The notes under the pieces: generated by a model
Seen by the model: only the letters and a program-made list of their open reading frames with translations
Database searches by the model: none
Told to the model about the DNA's origin: nothing
In this document: positions 43,190-55,335 of the stretch, in pieces
How the letters are laid out: every line of letters begins with the position of its first letter
Numbering within the stretch: position 1 is the first letter of the stretch
DNA from: Rana temporaria
Lineage: Eukaryota; Chordata; Amphibia; Anura; Ranidae
Reading direction: 5' to 3'
NCBI RefSeq assembly: GCF_905171775.1
Contig: NC_053499.1
Span: forward strand, 143,175,666 to 143,239,665
DNA length: 64,000 nt
Translations under genes and position numbers: made by a program

Positions 43190-44735
43190 TCCCATGCAGC
43201 CAGCAACAATAGATCCCCCACACAGCAATAGACGCCCTCAGCAACAATGGACGCCACCTGAGCAACAATAGATCCCCCACACAGCAATAGACGCCCCCAG
43301 CAACAATGCATGCCACCTGAGCAACAATAAATCCCCTGCAGCCAGCAACAATAGATCCCCCACACAGCAATAGACTCCCCCAGCAACAATGAACGCCACC
43401 TGAGCAACAATAAATCCCCTGCAGCCAGCAACAATAGATCCCCCACACAGCAATAGACTCCCCCAGCAACAATGAACGCCACCTGAGCAACAATAAATCC
43501 CCTGCAGCCAGCAACAATAGATCCCCCACACAGCAATAGATGACCCCAGCAACAATGGACTCCACCTGAGCAACAATAGATCCCCCACACAGCAATAGAC
43601 ACCCCCAGCAACAATGAATGCCACCTGAGCAACAATAGACTCCCCCCACACTTCAAAAATGAACCACCCACAACAAAATACCACACCCAGCAACATTTGT
43701 CTCCCCTCAGCAGCAGCAACAACAGATCTCCCAGCAGCCAGTATCTATAGACCCTCCAGCAACAGTTGACCTCTCCCTCAATAGTAGACCCCTACCAGCA
43801 ACATAAGAACCCCCAGCAACAATAGATCCCCTGCAGCAACAATAGATTACACCCCAGCAACAATGGATCACCCACAACAAAATACTCCCCCCCCCCCAGC
43901 TGCAACAACAGTTCTCCCAGCAGCCAGTCTCCGTAGACCCTCCAGCAGCCAGCAACAATAGATCCCCCACATAGCAATAGATGACCCCAGCAAAATGGAC
44001 TCCACCTGAGCAACAATAGATTACACCCCAGCAACAATAGACCCCCCACTTTTCAAAAATGAACCACCCACAACAAAATACCACACCCAGCAACATAATA
44101 ACCCCCAGCAACAATAGATCCCCTGCAGCAACAATAGATTACACTCCAGCAAGAATGGATCACCCACAACAAAATACTCCCCCCAGCAGCAACAACAGTT
44201 CTCCCAGCAGCCAGTATAGACCCTCCAGCAACAGTTGACCTCTCCCTCAATAGTAGATCCCTACAAGCAACATAAGAACCCCCAGCAACAATAGATCCCC
44301 CTGCAGCAACAATAGATTACACCCAGCGACAATAGATCACCCACAACAAAATACTCCCCCCCAGCGGCAACAACAGGTCTCCCTCCAGCCAGTATCTATG
44401 GACCCTCCAGCAGCCAGTAACAATAGACCTCTTCATCAACAGTAGATCCCTACCAGAAACATAACACCCCCCAGCAACAATAGATCCCCCACTAGCAACA
44501 ATAAACTCTCACACAAAAACAGATTACCATCCTCACCAGTGACAACAGATCCCACAGCAGTCAGCAACAATAGACCTCTCCATCAACAGTAGATCCCCTA
44601 CCAGAAACATAAGACCCCCCAGTAACAATAGATCCTCCATCAGCAACAACACCAAAATCAGATTTCCGTCACCACCAGTGACAATAGATCCCACAGCATC
44701 CAGCATCCATAGACCCTCCAGCACACCCCTTGCTA
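43190..44735. repeat. CAACAATAGATCCC-type compound minisatellite
   Basis: Short units AGCAACAATAGATCCCC, CACACAGCAATAGA and CAACAATGAACGCCACCTG are arranged in larger cassettes. A ~100-bp cassette repeats nearly exactly from 43310 to 43500. A longer ~300-bp cassette with GAACCACCCACAACAAAATA is repeated around 43660, 44055 and 44335. It decays toward 44735. Minus-strand ORFs (IYCCWLQGIYCCSGG) are by-products. Confidence 0.92.
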
Positions 44736-44739
44736 TTAC

Positions 44740-45240
44740 ATACATTCAGTGCTGGAGGTCGTTCCCCCTGGATGGTGGGGACTGACTGACGTCTGTGCCG
44801 GTTTTGGCCGGACAAATTTATAACTGTCCAAATTTCAGATCAGCTCTACTGATGACCCACCAAACCCCAAATTCAGATCTATAGTCTATGACGGGGGTTA
44901 CTTCTCCGGCAGACATTTCCTCCATTAGGAGAGATTTATCAATAATAGACGAAGGTAATTAGAGAAACTTTTCTAAAAATATTCCGCGGAGGAAACGACT
45001 AAACCCCAAACCTTTATTATGTTAGAGACCAGAATTCAGGGTTACGGGGGATTTACATAGAATTATTGTTTTAATTGGAATATTTAAAGTTAGTAAAAAG
45101 GTTTAACCATTTAATAGTAAATAAAAACCTGCCAGAGGTGACAGACAGATAAATCCTGATCCCATTATGGGATTTCTTATCCGGATTTCTGGAATTCAGA
45201 AAAACAAATCATTATTACAGCCCTGTGCTTCAGTAATCTT
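44740..45240. other. Unique AT-rich intronic block; candidate conserved element at 44880-45180
   Basis: The block is non-repetitive and includes GGTAATTAGAG, TTGTTTTAATTGG and CCATTTAATAG. No coding signal is seen. It stands out between two arrays. Confidence 0.35.
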
Positions 45241-45250
45241 CTATATATAC

Positions 45251-46023
45251 TAGGGTTGTCCCGATACCACTTTTTTAGGACTGAGTACCGATACTTTTTT
45301 TCAAGTACTCGCCGATACCGAATACCGATACTTTTTTTTAAATGTGTCCCCAAATGCAGCCATGTCCCCCCCATATATGCAGCCATGTCCCCCCCATATA
45401 TGCAGCCATGTCCCCCCCCCCATATCCAGCCATGTCCCCCCCATATCCAGCCATGCCCCCCCCATATCCAGCCATGCCCCCCCATATGCAGCCATGTCCC
45501 CCCCATATCCAGCCATGTCCCCCCCCCATATCCAGCCATGTCCCCCCATATGCAGCCATGTCCCCCCCCATATCCAGCCATGTCCCCCCCCCATATCCAG
45601 CCATGTCCCCCCCCATATCCAGCCATGTCCCCCCCCCATATCCAGCCATGTCCCCCCCCCATATCCAGCCATGTCCCCCCATATGCAGCCATGTCCCCCC
45701 CATATGCAGCCATGTCCCCCCCATATGCAGCCATGTCCCCCTCATATGCAGCCATGTCCCCCCCATATGCAGCCATGTCCTCCCCATATCCAGCCATGTC
45801 CTCCCCATATCCAGCCATGTCCTCCCCATATCCAGCCATGTCCCCCCCATATATGCAGCCATGTCCCCCTTACCTTACATGCTGCCGCGCGGCATCCCTG
45901 CTTGGGGGGGGGGGGGAGTATTCTATTTCGGTATCGGGGGTATTTGCGGGAGTACGAGTACTCCCGCAAATACTGGGAATCGGTCCCGATACCGATACTA
46001 GTATCGGTATCGGGACAACCCTA
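45251..46023. mobile_element. hAT-like MITE, copy B, with ~23-26 bp minisatellite and perfect 8-bp TSD
   Basis: The ends TAGGGTTGTCCCGATACC and ATCGGGACAACCCTA are the same as at 30755-31731; the internal order is inverted. ATATATAC flanks both sides (45243-45250 and 46024-46031). The internal array runs 45345-45865. Confidence 0.95.
45345..45865. repeat. ~23-26 bp minisatellite inside the MITE, about 21 copies
   Basis: The unit is CCATATCCAGCCATGTCCCC plus 2-5 C, with CATATGCAGCC and CATATATGCAGCC variants. Variable C runs make all frames open in places (up to 301 codons), with MSPPYAAMSPP-like peptides; not genes. Confidence 0.95.
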
Positions 46024-46034
46024 ATATATACTAT

Positions 46035-46735
46035 GCTGACAAAAGTATGTGAACCCCCTCCAAATGACCGAGTTCAGGTATCTCCAGTGAAGGATACTTG
46101 TAGGCAGGTGCAGTCTGCTATCTCCACTGCAGGAGGCGCTCAACTGCAACAGCACTGCTGAGGGAGAGGAAGTCAAGGAGAACTTAGTTCCTCTATGGTT
46201 TCCTGGGTCACTGGGGGCAGTTAGCCGATTGGAGGCTGGTGCCCCATGTGACTCTGGCAGCCATCTTGGGTCAGGCAGAGTCTATTTAAGTCCCTGGCTC
46301 ACGGTCTTGGCATGCATTTCACTTGTGGCTAGAGTAGACAATTGTGGTCTTCCAACCTTGTTTGGGGAAAAATAGTATCTGTTCCAGCATGACTGTGCCC
46401 CTGTATACAAATCCACCTCCATAAAGACATGATGTGACCAGTGTGGTGTAGAGGAACTGGAGTGTCCTGGACAAAGCCCTGACCTCAACCTTACTGAACA
46501 CCTTTAGGATGAATCTGTGAGCCAGGTCTTCTCATCCAACATCAGTACCTGACCTCACAAACTCCCACAGACACCATCCAAAATCACGTGAAAAGTCTTC
46601 CAAGAGAAGAAAGGATGTTACAGCCTCAAAGGGGTACCAGCCTTGGCCTTGGGGGAGACAATATGGTCACATTCATGGTCAATGAGTGGTGGGCAACTCT
46701 ATATTAAGGGCCATAGCTTTGGGGTGGACCATCCC
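46035..46735 (+). pseudogene. Mariner/Tc1-type transposase fragment
   Basis: The plus strand reads GQSPDLNLTEHL, then a stop where Trp is expected and DE, a decayed 'QSPDLNPIEHLWDEL' block with the catalytic Glu. Further on, KSLPREERMLQPQRG-like words mirror the tail at 29340. It abuts the start of the 33-bp satellite. CTGACAAAAGTATGTGAACC at 46036 resembles its terminal sequence. Confidence 0.65.
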
Positions 46736-46740
46736 TATGG

Positions 46741-49700
46741 CAGTGCCCAGCTCCCCATAAGTATTCCCAATGACAGTACTCCGCTCCCCATAAATGTCCC
46801 CAATGACAGTGCTCAGCTCCCCATAAATGTCCCCGATGACAGTACTCAGCTCCCCATAAATGTCCCCAATGACAGTACTCAGCTCCCCATAAATGTCCCC
46901 ATGACAGTACTCAGCTCCCCATAAATGTCCCCAATGACAGTACTCAGCTCCCCATAAATGTCCCCAATGACAGTACTCAGCTCCCCATAAATGTCCCTGA
47001 TGACAGTACTCAGCTCCCCATAAATGTCCCCAATGACAGTACTCAGCTCCCCATAAATGTCCCCAATGACAGTACTCAGCTCCCCATAAATGTCCCCATG
47101 ACAGTACTCAGCTCCCCATAAATGTCCCTGATGACAGTACTCAGCTCCCCATAAATGTTCCCAATGACAGTACTCAGCTCCCCATAAATGTCCCCTATAG
47201 CAGTACTCAGCTCCCCATAAATGTCCCCAATGACAGTACTCAGCTCCCCATAAATGTCCCCGATGACAGTACTCAGCTCCCCATAAATGTCCCCGATGAA
47301 AGTACTCAGCTCCCCATAAATGTCCCCCATGACCGTAGTCAGCCCCCCTATAAATGTCCCCCATGACAGTACTCAGCTCCCCATAAATGTCCCCCATGGC
47401 AGTGCTCAGCTCCCCATAAATATCCCTCACGACAGTACTCAGCTCCCCATAAATGTCCCCCATGGCAGTACTCAGCTCCCCATAAATGTCCCCAATGACA
47501 GTACTCAGCTCCCCATAAATGTCCCCAATGACAGTACTCAGCTCCCCATAAATGTCCCCGATGACAGTACTCAGCTCCCCATAAATGTCCCCAATGACAG
47601 TACTCAGCTCCCCATAAATGTCCCCAATGAAAGTACTCAGCTCCCCATAAATGTCCCCTATAGCAGTACTCAGCTCCCCATAAATGTCCCCAATGACAGT
47701 ACTCAGCTCCCCATAAATGTCCCCAATGACAGTACTCAGCTCACCATAAATGTCCCCTATAGCAGTACTCAGCTCCCCATAAATGTCCCCAATGACAGTA
47801 CTCAGCTCCCCATAAATGTCCCCGATGACAGTACTCAGCTCCCCATAAATGTCCCCAATGACAGTACTCAGCTCCCCATAAATGTCCCCAATGACAGTAC
47901 TCAGCTCCCCATAAATGTCCCCAATGACAGTACTCAGCTCCCCATAAATGTCCCCCATGGCAGTACTCAGCTCCCCATAAATGTCCCCGATGACAGTACT
48001 CAGCTCCCCATAAATGTCCCCAATGACAGTACTCAGCTCCCCATAAATGTCCCCAATGACAGTACTCAGCTCCCCATAAATGTCCCCAATGACAGTACTC
48101 AGCTCCCCATAAATGTCCCCAATGACAGTACTCAGCTCCCCATAAATGTCCCCAATGACAGTACTCAGCTCCCCATAAATGTCCCCAATGACAGTACTCA
48201 GCTCCCCATAAATGTCCCCAATGACAGTACTCAGCTCCCCATAAATGTCCCCGATGACAGTACTCAGCTCCCCATAAATGTCCCCAATGACAGTACTCAG
48301 CTCCCCATAAATGTCCCCAATGAAAGTACTCAGCTCACCATAAATGTCCCCTATAGCAGTACTCAGCTCCCCATAAATGTCCCCAATGACAGTACTCAGC
48401 TCCCCATAAATGTCCCCGATGAAAGTCCTCAGCTCCCCATAAATGTCCCCGATGACAGTACTCAGCTCCCCATAAATGTCCCTAATGACAGTACTCAGCT
48501 CCCCATAAATGTCCCCAATGACAGTACTCAGCTCCCCATAAATGTCCCCAATGAAAGTACTCAGCTCCCCATAAATGTCCCCAATGACAGTACTCAGCTC
48601 CCCATAAATGTCCCCAATGAAAGTACTCAGCTCCCCATAAATGTCCCCTATAGCAGTACTCAGCTCCCCATAAATGTCCCCAATGACAGTACTCAGCTCC
48701 CCATAAATGTCCCCAATGACAGTACTCAGCTCCCCATAAATGTCCCCAATGACAGTACTCAGCTCTCCATAAATGTCCCCCATGGCAGTACTCAGCTCTC
48801 CATAAATGTCCCCAATGAAAGTACTCAGCTCCCCATAAATGTCCCCAATGACAGTACTCAGCTCCCCATAAGTATTCCCAATGACAGTACTCCGCTCCCC
48901 ATAAATGTCCCCAATGACAGTGCTCAGCTCCCCATAAATGTCCCCGATGACAGTACTCAGCTCCCCATAAATGTCCCCAATGACAGTACTCAGCTCCCCA
49001 TAAATGTCCCCATGACAGTACTCAGCTCCCCATAAATGTCCCCAATGACAGTACTCAGCTCCCCATAAATGTCCCCAATGACAGTACTCAGCTCCCCATA
49101 AATGTCCCTGATGACAGTACTCAGCTCCCCATAAATGTCCCCAATGACAGTACTCAGCTCCCCATAAATGTCCCCAATGACAGTACTCAGCTCCCCATAA
49201 ATGTCCCCATGACAGTACTCAGCTCCCCATAAATGTCCCTGATGACAGTACTCAGCTCCCCATAAATGTTCCCAATGACAGTACTCAGCTCCCCATAAAT
49301 GTCCCCTATAGCAGTACTCAGCTCCCCATAAATGTCCCCAATGACAGTACTCAGCTCCCCATAAATGTCCCCGATGACAGTACTCAGCTCCCCATAAATG
49401 TCCCCGATGAAAGTACTCAGCTCCCCATAAATGTCCCCCATGACCGTAGTCAGCCCCCCTATAAATGTCCCCCATGACAGTACTCAGCTCCCCATAAATG
49501 TCCCCCATGGCAGTGCTCAGCTCCCCATAAATATCCCTCACGACAGTACTCAGCTCCCCATAAATGTCCCCCATGGCAGTACTCAGCTCCCCATAAATGT
49601 CCCCAATGACAGTACTCAGCTCCCCATAAATGTCCCCAATGACAGTACTCAGCTCCCCATAAATGTCCCCGATGACAGTACTCAGCTCCCCATAAATGTC

Positions 49701-52280
49701 CCCAATGACAGTACTCAGCTCCCCATAAATGTCCCCAATGAAAGTACTCAGCTCCCCATAAATGTCCCCTATAGCAGTACTCAGCTCCCCATAAATGTCC
49801 CCAATGACAGTACTCAGCTCCCCATAAATGTCCCCAATGACAGTACTCAGCTCCCCATAAATGTCCCCTATAGCAGTACTCAGCTCCCCATAAATGTCCC
49901 CAATGACAGTACTCAGCTCCCCATAAATGTCCCCGATGACAGTACTCAGCTCCCCATAAATGTCCCCAATGACAGTACTCAGCTCCCCATAAATGTCCCC
50001 AATGACAGTACTCAGCTCCCCATAAATGTCCCCAATGACAGTACTCAGCTCCCCATAAATGTCCCCCATGGCAGTACTCAGCTCCCCATAAATGTCCCCG
50101 ATGACAGTACTCAGCTCCCCATAAATGTCCCCAATGACAGTACTCAGCTCCCCATAAATGTCCCCAATGACAGTACTCAGCTCCCCATAAATGTCCCCAA
50201 TGACAGTACTCAGCTCCCCATAAATGTCCCCAATGACAGTACTCAGCTCCCCATAAATGTCCCCAATGACAGTACTCAGCTCCCCATAAATGTCCCCAAT
50301 GACAGTACTCAGCTCCCCATAAATGTCCCCAATGACAGTACTCAGCTCCCCATAAATGTCCCCAATGACAGTACTCAGCTCCCCATAAATGTCCCCGATG
50401 ACAGTACTCAGCTCCCCATAAATGTCCCCAATGACAGTACTCAGCTCCCCATAAATGTCCCCAATGAAAGTACTCAGCTCACCATAAATGTCCCCTATAG
50501 CAGTACTCAGCTCCCCATAAATGTCCCCAATGACAGTACTCAGCTCCCCATAAATGTCCCCGATGAAAGTCCTCAGCTCCCCATAAATGTCCCCGATGAC
50601 AGTACTCAGCTCCCCATAAATGTCCCTGATGACAGTACTCAGCTCCCCATAAATGTCCCCAATGACAGTACTCAGCTCCCCATAAATGTCCCCAATGAAA
50701 GTACTCAGCTCCCCATAAATGTCCCCAATGACAGTACTCAGCTCCCCATAAATGTCCCCAATGAAAGTACTCAGCTCCCCATAAATGTCCCCTATAGCAG
50801 TACTCAGCTCCCCATAAATGTCCCCAATGACAGTACTCAGCTCCCCATAAATGTCCCCAATGACAGTACTCAGCTCCCCATAAATGTCCCCAATGACAGT
50901 ACTCAGCTCTCCATAAATGTCCCCCATGGCAGTACTCAGCTCTCCATAAATGTCCCCAATGAAAGTACTCAGCTCCCCATAAATGTCCCCAATGACAGTA
51001 CTCAGCTCCCCATAAATGTCCCCAATGACAGTACTCAGCTCCCCATAAATGTCCCCAATGACAGTACTCAGCTCCCCATAAATGTCCCCAATGAAAGTAC
51101 TCAGCTCCCCATAAATGTCCCCAATGAAAGTACTCAGCTCTCCATAAATGTCCCCAATGACAGTACTCAGCTCCCCATAAATGTCCCCAATGACAGTACT
51201 CAGCTCCCCATAAATGTCCCCAATGACAGTACTCAGCTCCCCATAAATGTCCCCAATGACAGTGCTCAGCTCCCCATAAATGTCCCCAATGACAGTACTC
51301 AGCTCACCATAAATGTCCCCTATAGCAGTACTCAGCTCCCCATAAATGTCCCCAATGACAGTACTCAGCTCCCCATAAATGTCCCCAATGACAGTACTCA
51401 GCTCCCCATAAATGTCCCCAATGACAGTACTCATCTCCCCATAAATTTCCCCAATGACAGTACTCAGCTCCCCATAAATGTCCCCAATGACCGTACTCAG
51501 CTCCCCATAAATGTCCCCTATAGCAGTACTCAGCTCCCCATAAATGTCCCCAATGACAGTACTCAGCTCCCCATAAATGTCCCCGATGAAAGTACTCAGC
51601 TTCCCATAAATGTCCCTGATGACAGTACTCAGCTCCCCATAAATGTCCCCAATGACAGTACTCAGCTCCCCATAAATGTCCCCAATGACAGTACTCAGCT
51701 CCCCATAAATGTCCCCAATGACAGTACTCAGCTCTCCATAAATGTCCCCCATGGCAGTACTCAGCTCTCCATAAATGTCCCCAATGAAAGTACTCAGCTC
51801 CCCATAAATGTCCAAAATGACAGTACTCAGCCCCCCTATAAATGTCCCCCATGACAGTACTCAGCCCCCCATAAATGTCCCCAATGACAGTGCTCAGCTC
51901 CCCATAAATGTCCCCGATGACAGTACTCAGCTCTCCATAAATGTCCCCAATGAAAGTACTCAGCTCCCCATAAATGTCCCCAATGAAAGTACTCAGCTCC
52001 CCATAAATGTCCCCCATGGCAGTACTCAGCTCCCCATAAATGTCCCCAATGACAGTACTCAGCTCCCCATAAATGTCCCCAATGACAGTACTCAGCTCCC
52101 CATAAATGTCCCCAATGACAGTACTCAGCTCCCCATAAATGTCCCCAATGACAGTACTCAGCTCCCCATAAATGTCCCCAATGACAGTACTCAGCTCCCC
52201 ATAAATGTCCCCAATGACAGTACTCAGCTCCCCATAAATGTCCCCAATGACAGTACTCAGCCCCCCATAAATGTCATGAA
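46741..52280. repeat. 33-bp satellite-scale array, about 167 copies, 5.5 kb
   Basis: The unit is CCCCATAAATGTCCCCAATG followed by ACAGTACTCAGCT. Variants replace AATGACAG with GATGACAG, AATGAAAG, CATGGCAG or CTATAGCAG, and some units are 3 bp shorter. With period 33 both strands stay open for thousands of bases: PINVPNDSTQL on + and GDIYGELSTVI on -, giving frames up to 941 codons. There is no start context, intron or non-repeat domain, so I do not call genes. Sequence is very homogeneous, implying recent expansion. Confidence 0.98.
46761..50983. repeat. 2,111-bp higher-order duplication inside the 33-bp array
   Basis: The rare marker GTATTCCCAATGACAGTACT appears at 46761 and 48872, exactly 2,111 bp apart. 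Other rare variants, such as CATGACCGTAGTCAGCCCCC (47328 and 49439) and TTCCCAATGACAG (47159 and 49270), keep the same offset. Copies differ by few substitutions (for example CACC/CCCC at 47744 against 49855) and by a small number of units in the second half. Confidence 0.9.
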
Positions 52281-52284
52281 TGTT

Positions 52285-52785
52285 AAACAGGAGTTGGTGA
52301 CCCCCCCGCACATGTAGATCCCGGGCAGCTTCCCCCATCCCCAGTCTGTAGCGGAGATGTGATGTCAGATTTATGTCCGGCGCCCTCATTATATACTCTG
52401 TGTATGATCGAAGATGATGCGTATGTATGGGGGGCGGGGGGGATAAATATTTTCTGATTAAATTAGCAGACGTGGGAGATTTACACTCACAGCTGAGCGC
52501 CATTATACAGTATTAGTGACCTTGGCCCTCTTTACATCACCATAAATGGGACGTGTGACAGCGCCACCCGTAAATCTTCATGTTACTACAGACATACAAC
52601 GAAGGAGATGACTAGAAAGTAAACTGAAAGGATCCATCATGTTAATGGCCTTCCGATGACAAATATGCAGAGAATCAGATCCCATCATTGGCTCTGATGT
52701 GACAGCCAAAAACAAGACGACAAAACCAACGCCAAAGGGAATGGTTGGAGCTATGCCAGCAGTGCGTGGTACACGGCAGTCTATG
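52285..52785. other. Unique intronic block, candidate conserved element
   Basis: It includes TTTTCTGATTAAATTAGCAG (52450) and CTCACAGCTGAGCGCC. It is non-repetitive, flanked by array and transposon. No exon recognised. Confidence 0.35.
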
Positions 52786-52789
52786 CAAT

Positions 52790-53192
52790 ATATAAAAACT
52801 TGGAGCATTCATGTAGTATGGCACCAGTGCACAAAGCAAGGTCCATAAAGACATGGATGAGCGAATTTGGGGTGGAGGAACCTGACTGGCCTGCACAGAG
52901 TCCTGACCTCAACCCGATAGAACACATTTGGGATGAATTAGAGATGAGCCAGGCCTTCTCGTGCAACATCAGCGCCTGACCTCACAAATACACTTCTGGA
53001 AGAATGGTCAAACATTCCCATAGACACACTCCTAAACCTTGTGGACAGCCTTCCCAGAAGAGTAGAAGCTGTTATAGCTGCAAAGGGCGGGGCCAACTCA
53101 ATATTGAACGCTACGGACTAAGACCGGGATGCCATTAAAGTTCATGTGCGTGTAAAGGCAGGCGTCCCAATACTTTTGGTAAAATACTGTAG
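52790..53192 (+). pseudogene. Mariner/Tc1-type transposase C-terminus and right end
   Basis: The plus strand reads PAQSPDLNPIEHIWDELEM, including the catalytic Glu of the DDE motif, then decays with a stop (SCNISA). Beyond are SLPRRVEAVIAAKG-like words with changes, and the right terminal sequence GGCGTCCCAATACTTTTGGT followed by a TACTGTA end. The same family is at 46035 and 29340. It is 5'-truncated. Confidence 0.8.
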
Positions 53193-53194
53193 AC

Positions 53195-53457
53195 ACACAC
53201 ACATTTTTTGAGCTTCAGGATACACACCCTAATGCAATAGGCTGTGCACACCTATGGCTAGAAAGCCAATCAGAGATAAGGGAGGGGGGTGGGGGTGGTG
53301 CTAGGAGCCAATCAGATGGGAAAGAGGTTTGCTAGTGCTAGAAACCAATCAGATGGAGTAGAGAGCAGAGTGAGCAAAGGGATGATATCGTTCTTCTGCT
53401 GCTTCTTCATTGTCCAGTCAGAGGCTGAGGGGAGCAGGGAGGTGACCAGGCTGTACC
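53195..53457. other. Unassigned, short repeats of AGCCAATCAGA
   Basis: AAGCCAATCAGAGA (53264), GAGCCAATCAGATGG (53306) and AAACCAATCAGATGG (53342) are spaced by about 37-42 bp, i.e. a decayed tandem repeat with CCAAT-box-like words. Confidence 0.6.
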
Positions 53458-53584
53458 CAGTGGCGACTCTAGGAACAAAATATAGGGGGGTACATAAGAT
53501 ACCACAGTTAAAACTGGGGGGGCAATAATCATTTTCCATGGTATAACTACTTGAAGTCTATTGATGAACAGGAAAATATAGTGT

Positions 53585-54620
53585 ATATCGTGCAGGAGTG
53601 TGTAATGGACAATATAGTAGTGCAGGGGTGTGTAATGGACAATATAGTAGTGCAGGAGTGTGTAATGGACAATATAGTAGTGCAGGAGTGTGTAATGGAC
53701 AATACAGTAGTGCAGGAGTGTGTACTGGACAGTATAGTAGTGCAGGAGTGTGTAATGGACAATATAGTAGTGCAGGAGTGTGTAATGGACAATACAGTAG
53801 TGCAGGAGTGTGTAATGAACAATACAGTAGTGCAGGAGTGTGTAATGGACAATACAGTAGTGCAGGAGTGTGTAATGGACAATACAGTAGTGCAGGAGTG
53901 TGTAATGAACAATACAGTAGTGCAGGAGTGTGTAATGGACAATATAGTAGTGCGTAATGGACAATATAGTAGTGCAGGAGTGTGTAATGGACAATATAGT
54001 AGTGCGTAATGGACAATATAGTAGTGCAGGAGTGTGTAATGGACAATGTAGTAGTGCAGGAGTGTGTAATGGACAATATAGTAGTGCAGGAGTGTGTAAT
54101 GGACAATATAGTAGTGCAGGAGTGTGTAATGGACAATATAGTAGTGCGTAATGGACAATATAGTAGTGCAGGAGTGTGTAATGGACAATGTAGTAGTGCA
54201 GGAGTGTGTAATGGACAATATAGTAGTGCAGGAGTGTGTAATGGACAATACAGTAGTGCAGGAGTGTGTAATGGACAATACAGTAGTGCAGGAGTGTGTA
54301 ATGGACAATATAGTAGTGCAGGAGTGTGTAATGGACAATATAGTAATGCAGGAGTGTGTAATGGACATAATAGTAGTGCAGGAGTGTGTAATGGACAATA
54401 TAGTAATGCAGGAGTGTGTAATGGACAATATAGTAGTACAGGAGTGTGTAATGGACATAATAGTAGTACAGGAGTGTGTAATGGACAATATAGTAGTGCA
54501 GGAGTGTGTAATGGACATAATAGTAGTACAGGAGTGTGTAATGGACAATATAGTAGTACAGGAGTGTGTAATGGACAAAATGGCGTATATAGTGCAGAAG
54601 CGAGTAATGGATAATATATA
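53585..54620. repeat. 30-bp minisatellite, about 33 copies
   Basis: The unit is AATGGACAATATAGTAGTGC followed by AGGAGTGTGT. Variants have AATACAG, GACATAATAG and a shortened unit (GTGCGTAATGG). A cassette with one short unit recurs at about 53950, 54004 and 54145. Open frames on both strands are repeat read-through. Confidence 0.96.
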
Positions 54621-55335
54621 GCCAGATTCAGATAGACTGGCTTAATTTTGAGGCGGCGTAGCGTATCGCATATACGCTACACCGCCGTAAGTCAGAGAGG
54701 CAAGTGCTGTATTCACAAAGCACTTGCCTCCTAAGTTACGGCGGCGTAGCATAAATGGGCCGGCGTAAGCGCGCCTAATTCAAATGAGGAACAGGGGGGC
54801 ATGTTTTATGTTAATGACTCGTGACCCGACGTGATTGACGTTTTTAACGCATACGCCGTCTGTGGACATCCCAGTGTGCATTGCTCCAAAGTACGCCGCA
54901 AGCACGTATTGGTTTCGACGTGAACGTAAATTACGTCCAGCCCTATTCGCGTACAACTTGCGCAAACGACGTAAAAAGATAGGCTTGTTCCGACGTCCAT
55001 ACCTTGCATGGGCTGCGCCACCTAGGGAGCAGCTTTATCTTTACGCCGGCGTATCTCTTACGTAAACGGCGTAACTAATTGCGACGGGCGCACGTACGTT
55101 CGTGAATCGGGGTATCTTGCTCATTTGCATATTCGACGCGGAAAACAACGGAAGCGCCACCTAGCGGCCAGCGTAAATATGCATACGAGGCGTAGGAGAC
55201 TTACGCCGCTCGTATCTTAGCCTAATTTAAGCGTATCTGGTTTCCAGAATACGCTTAAATTTACGACGGCGTAGATTCAGAGTTACGACGGCGTATCTAC
55301 TGATACGCCGCCGTAACTCTCTCTGAATCTAGCTA
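54619..55335. mobile_element. Harbinger-like MITE, copy 6, TSD ATA, in the minisatellite
   Basis: The ends are TAGCCAGATTCAG and CTGAATCTAGCTA, flanked by ATA (54616-54618 and 55336-55338). The uninterrupted array nearby reads GGATAATATAGTGTATATAG, exactly what remains after removal. Subterminal palindromes TACACCGCCGTAAG and TACGCCGCCGTAAC are present. ACGCATACGCCG replaces the usual GCGCATGCGC core. Confidence 0.93.

Noticed and set aside
45256..46161. 301-codon ORF with PPYAAMSPP repeats
   Set aside because: It runs through a minisatellite inside a MITE and across the MITE ends, so it cannot be a single evolved gene.
46879..51854. ORFs of 571-941 codons on both strands as protein genes
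   Set aside because: They are exact read-through of a 33-bp non-coding unit on both strands at once, lack any non-repeat domain, and the same array changes frame wherever a unit is 3n+/-1 long.
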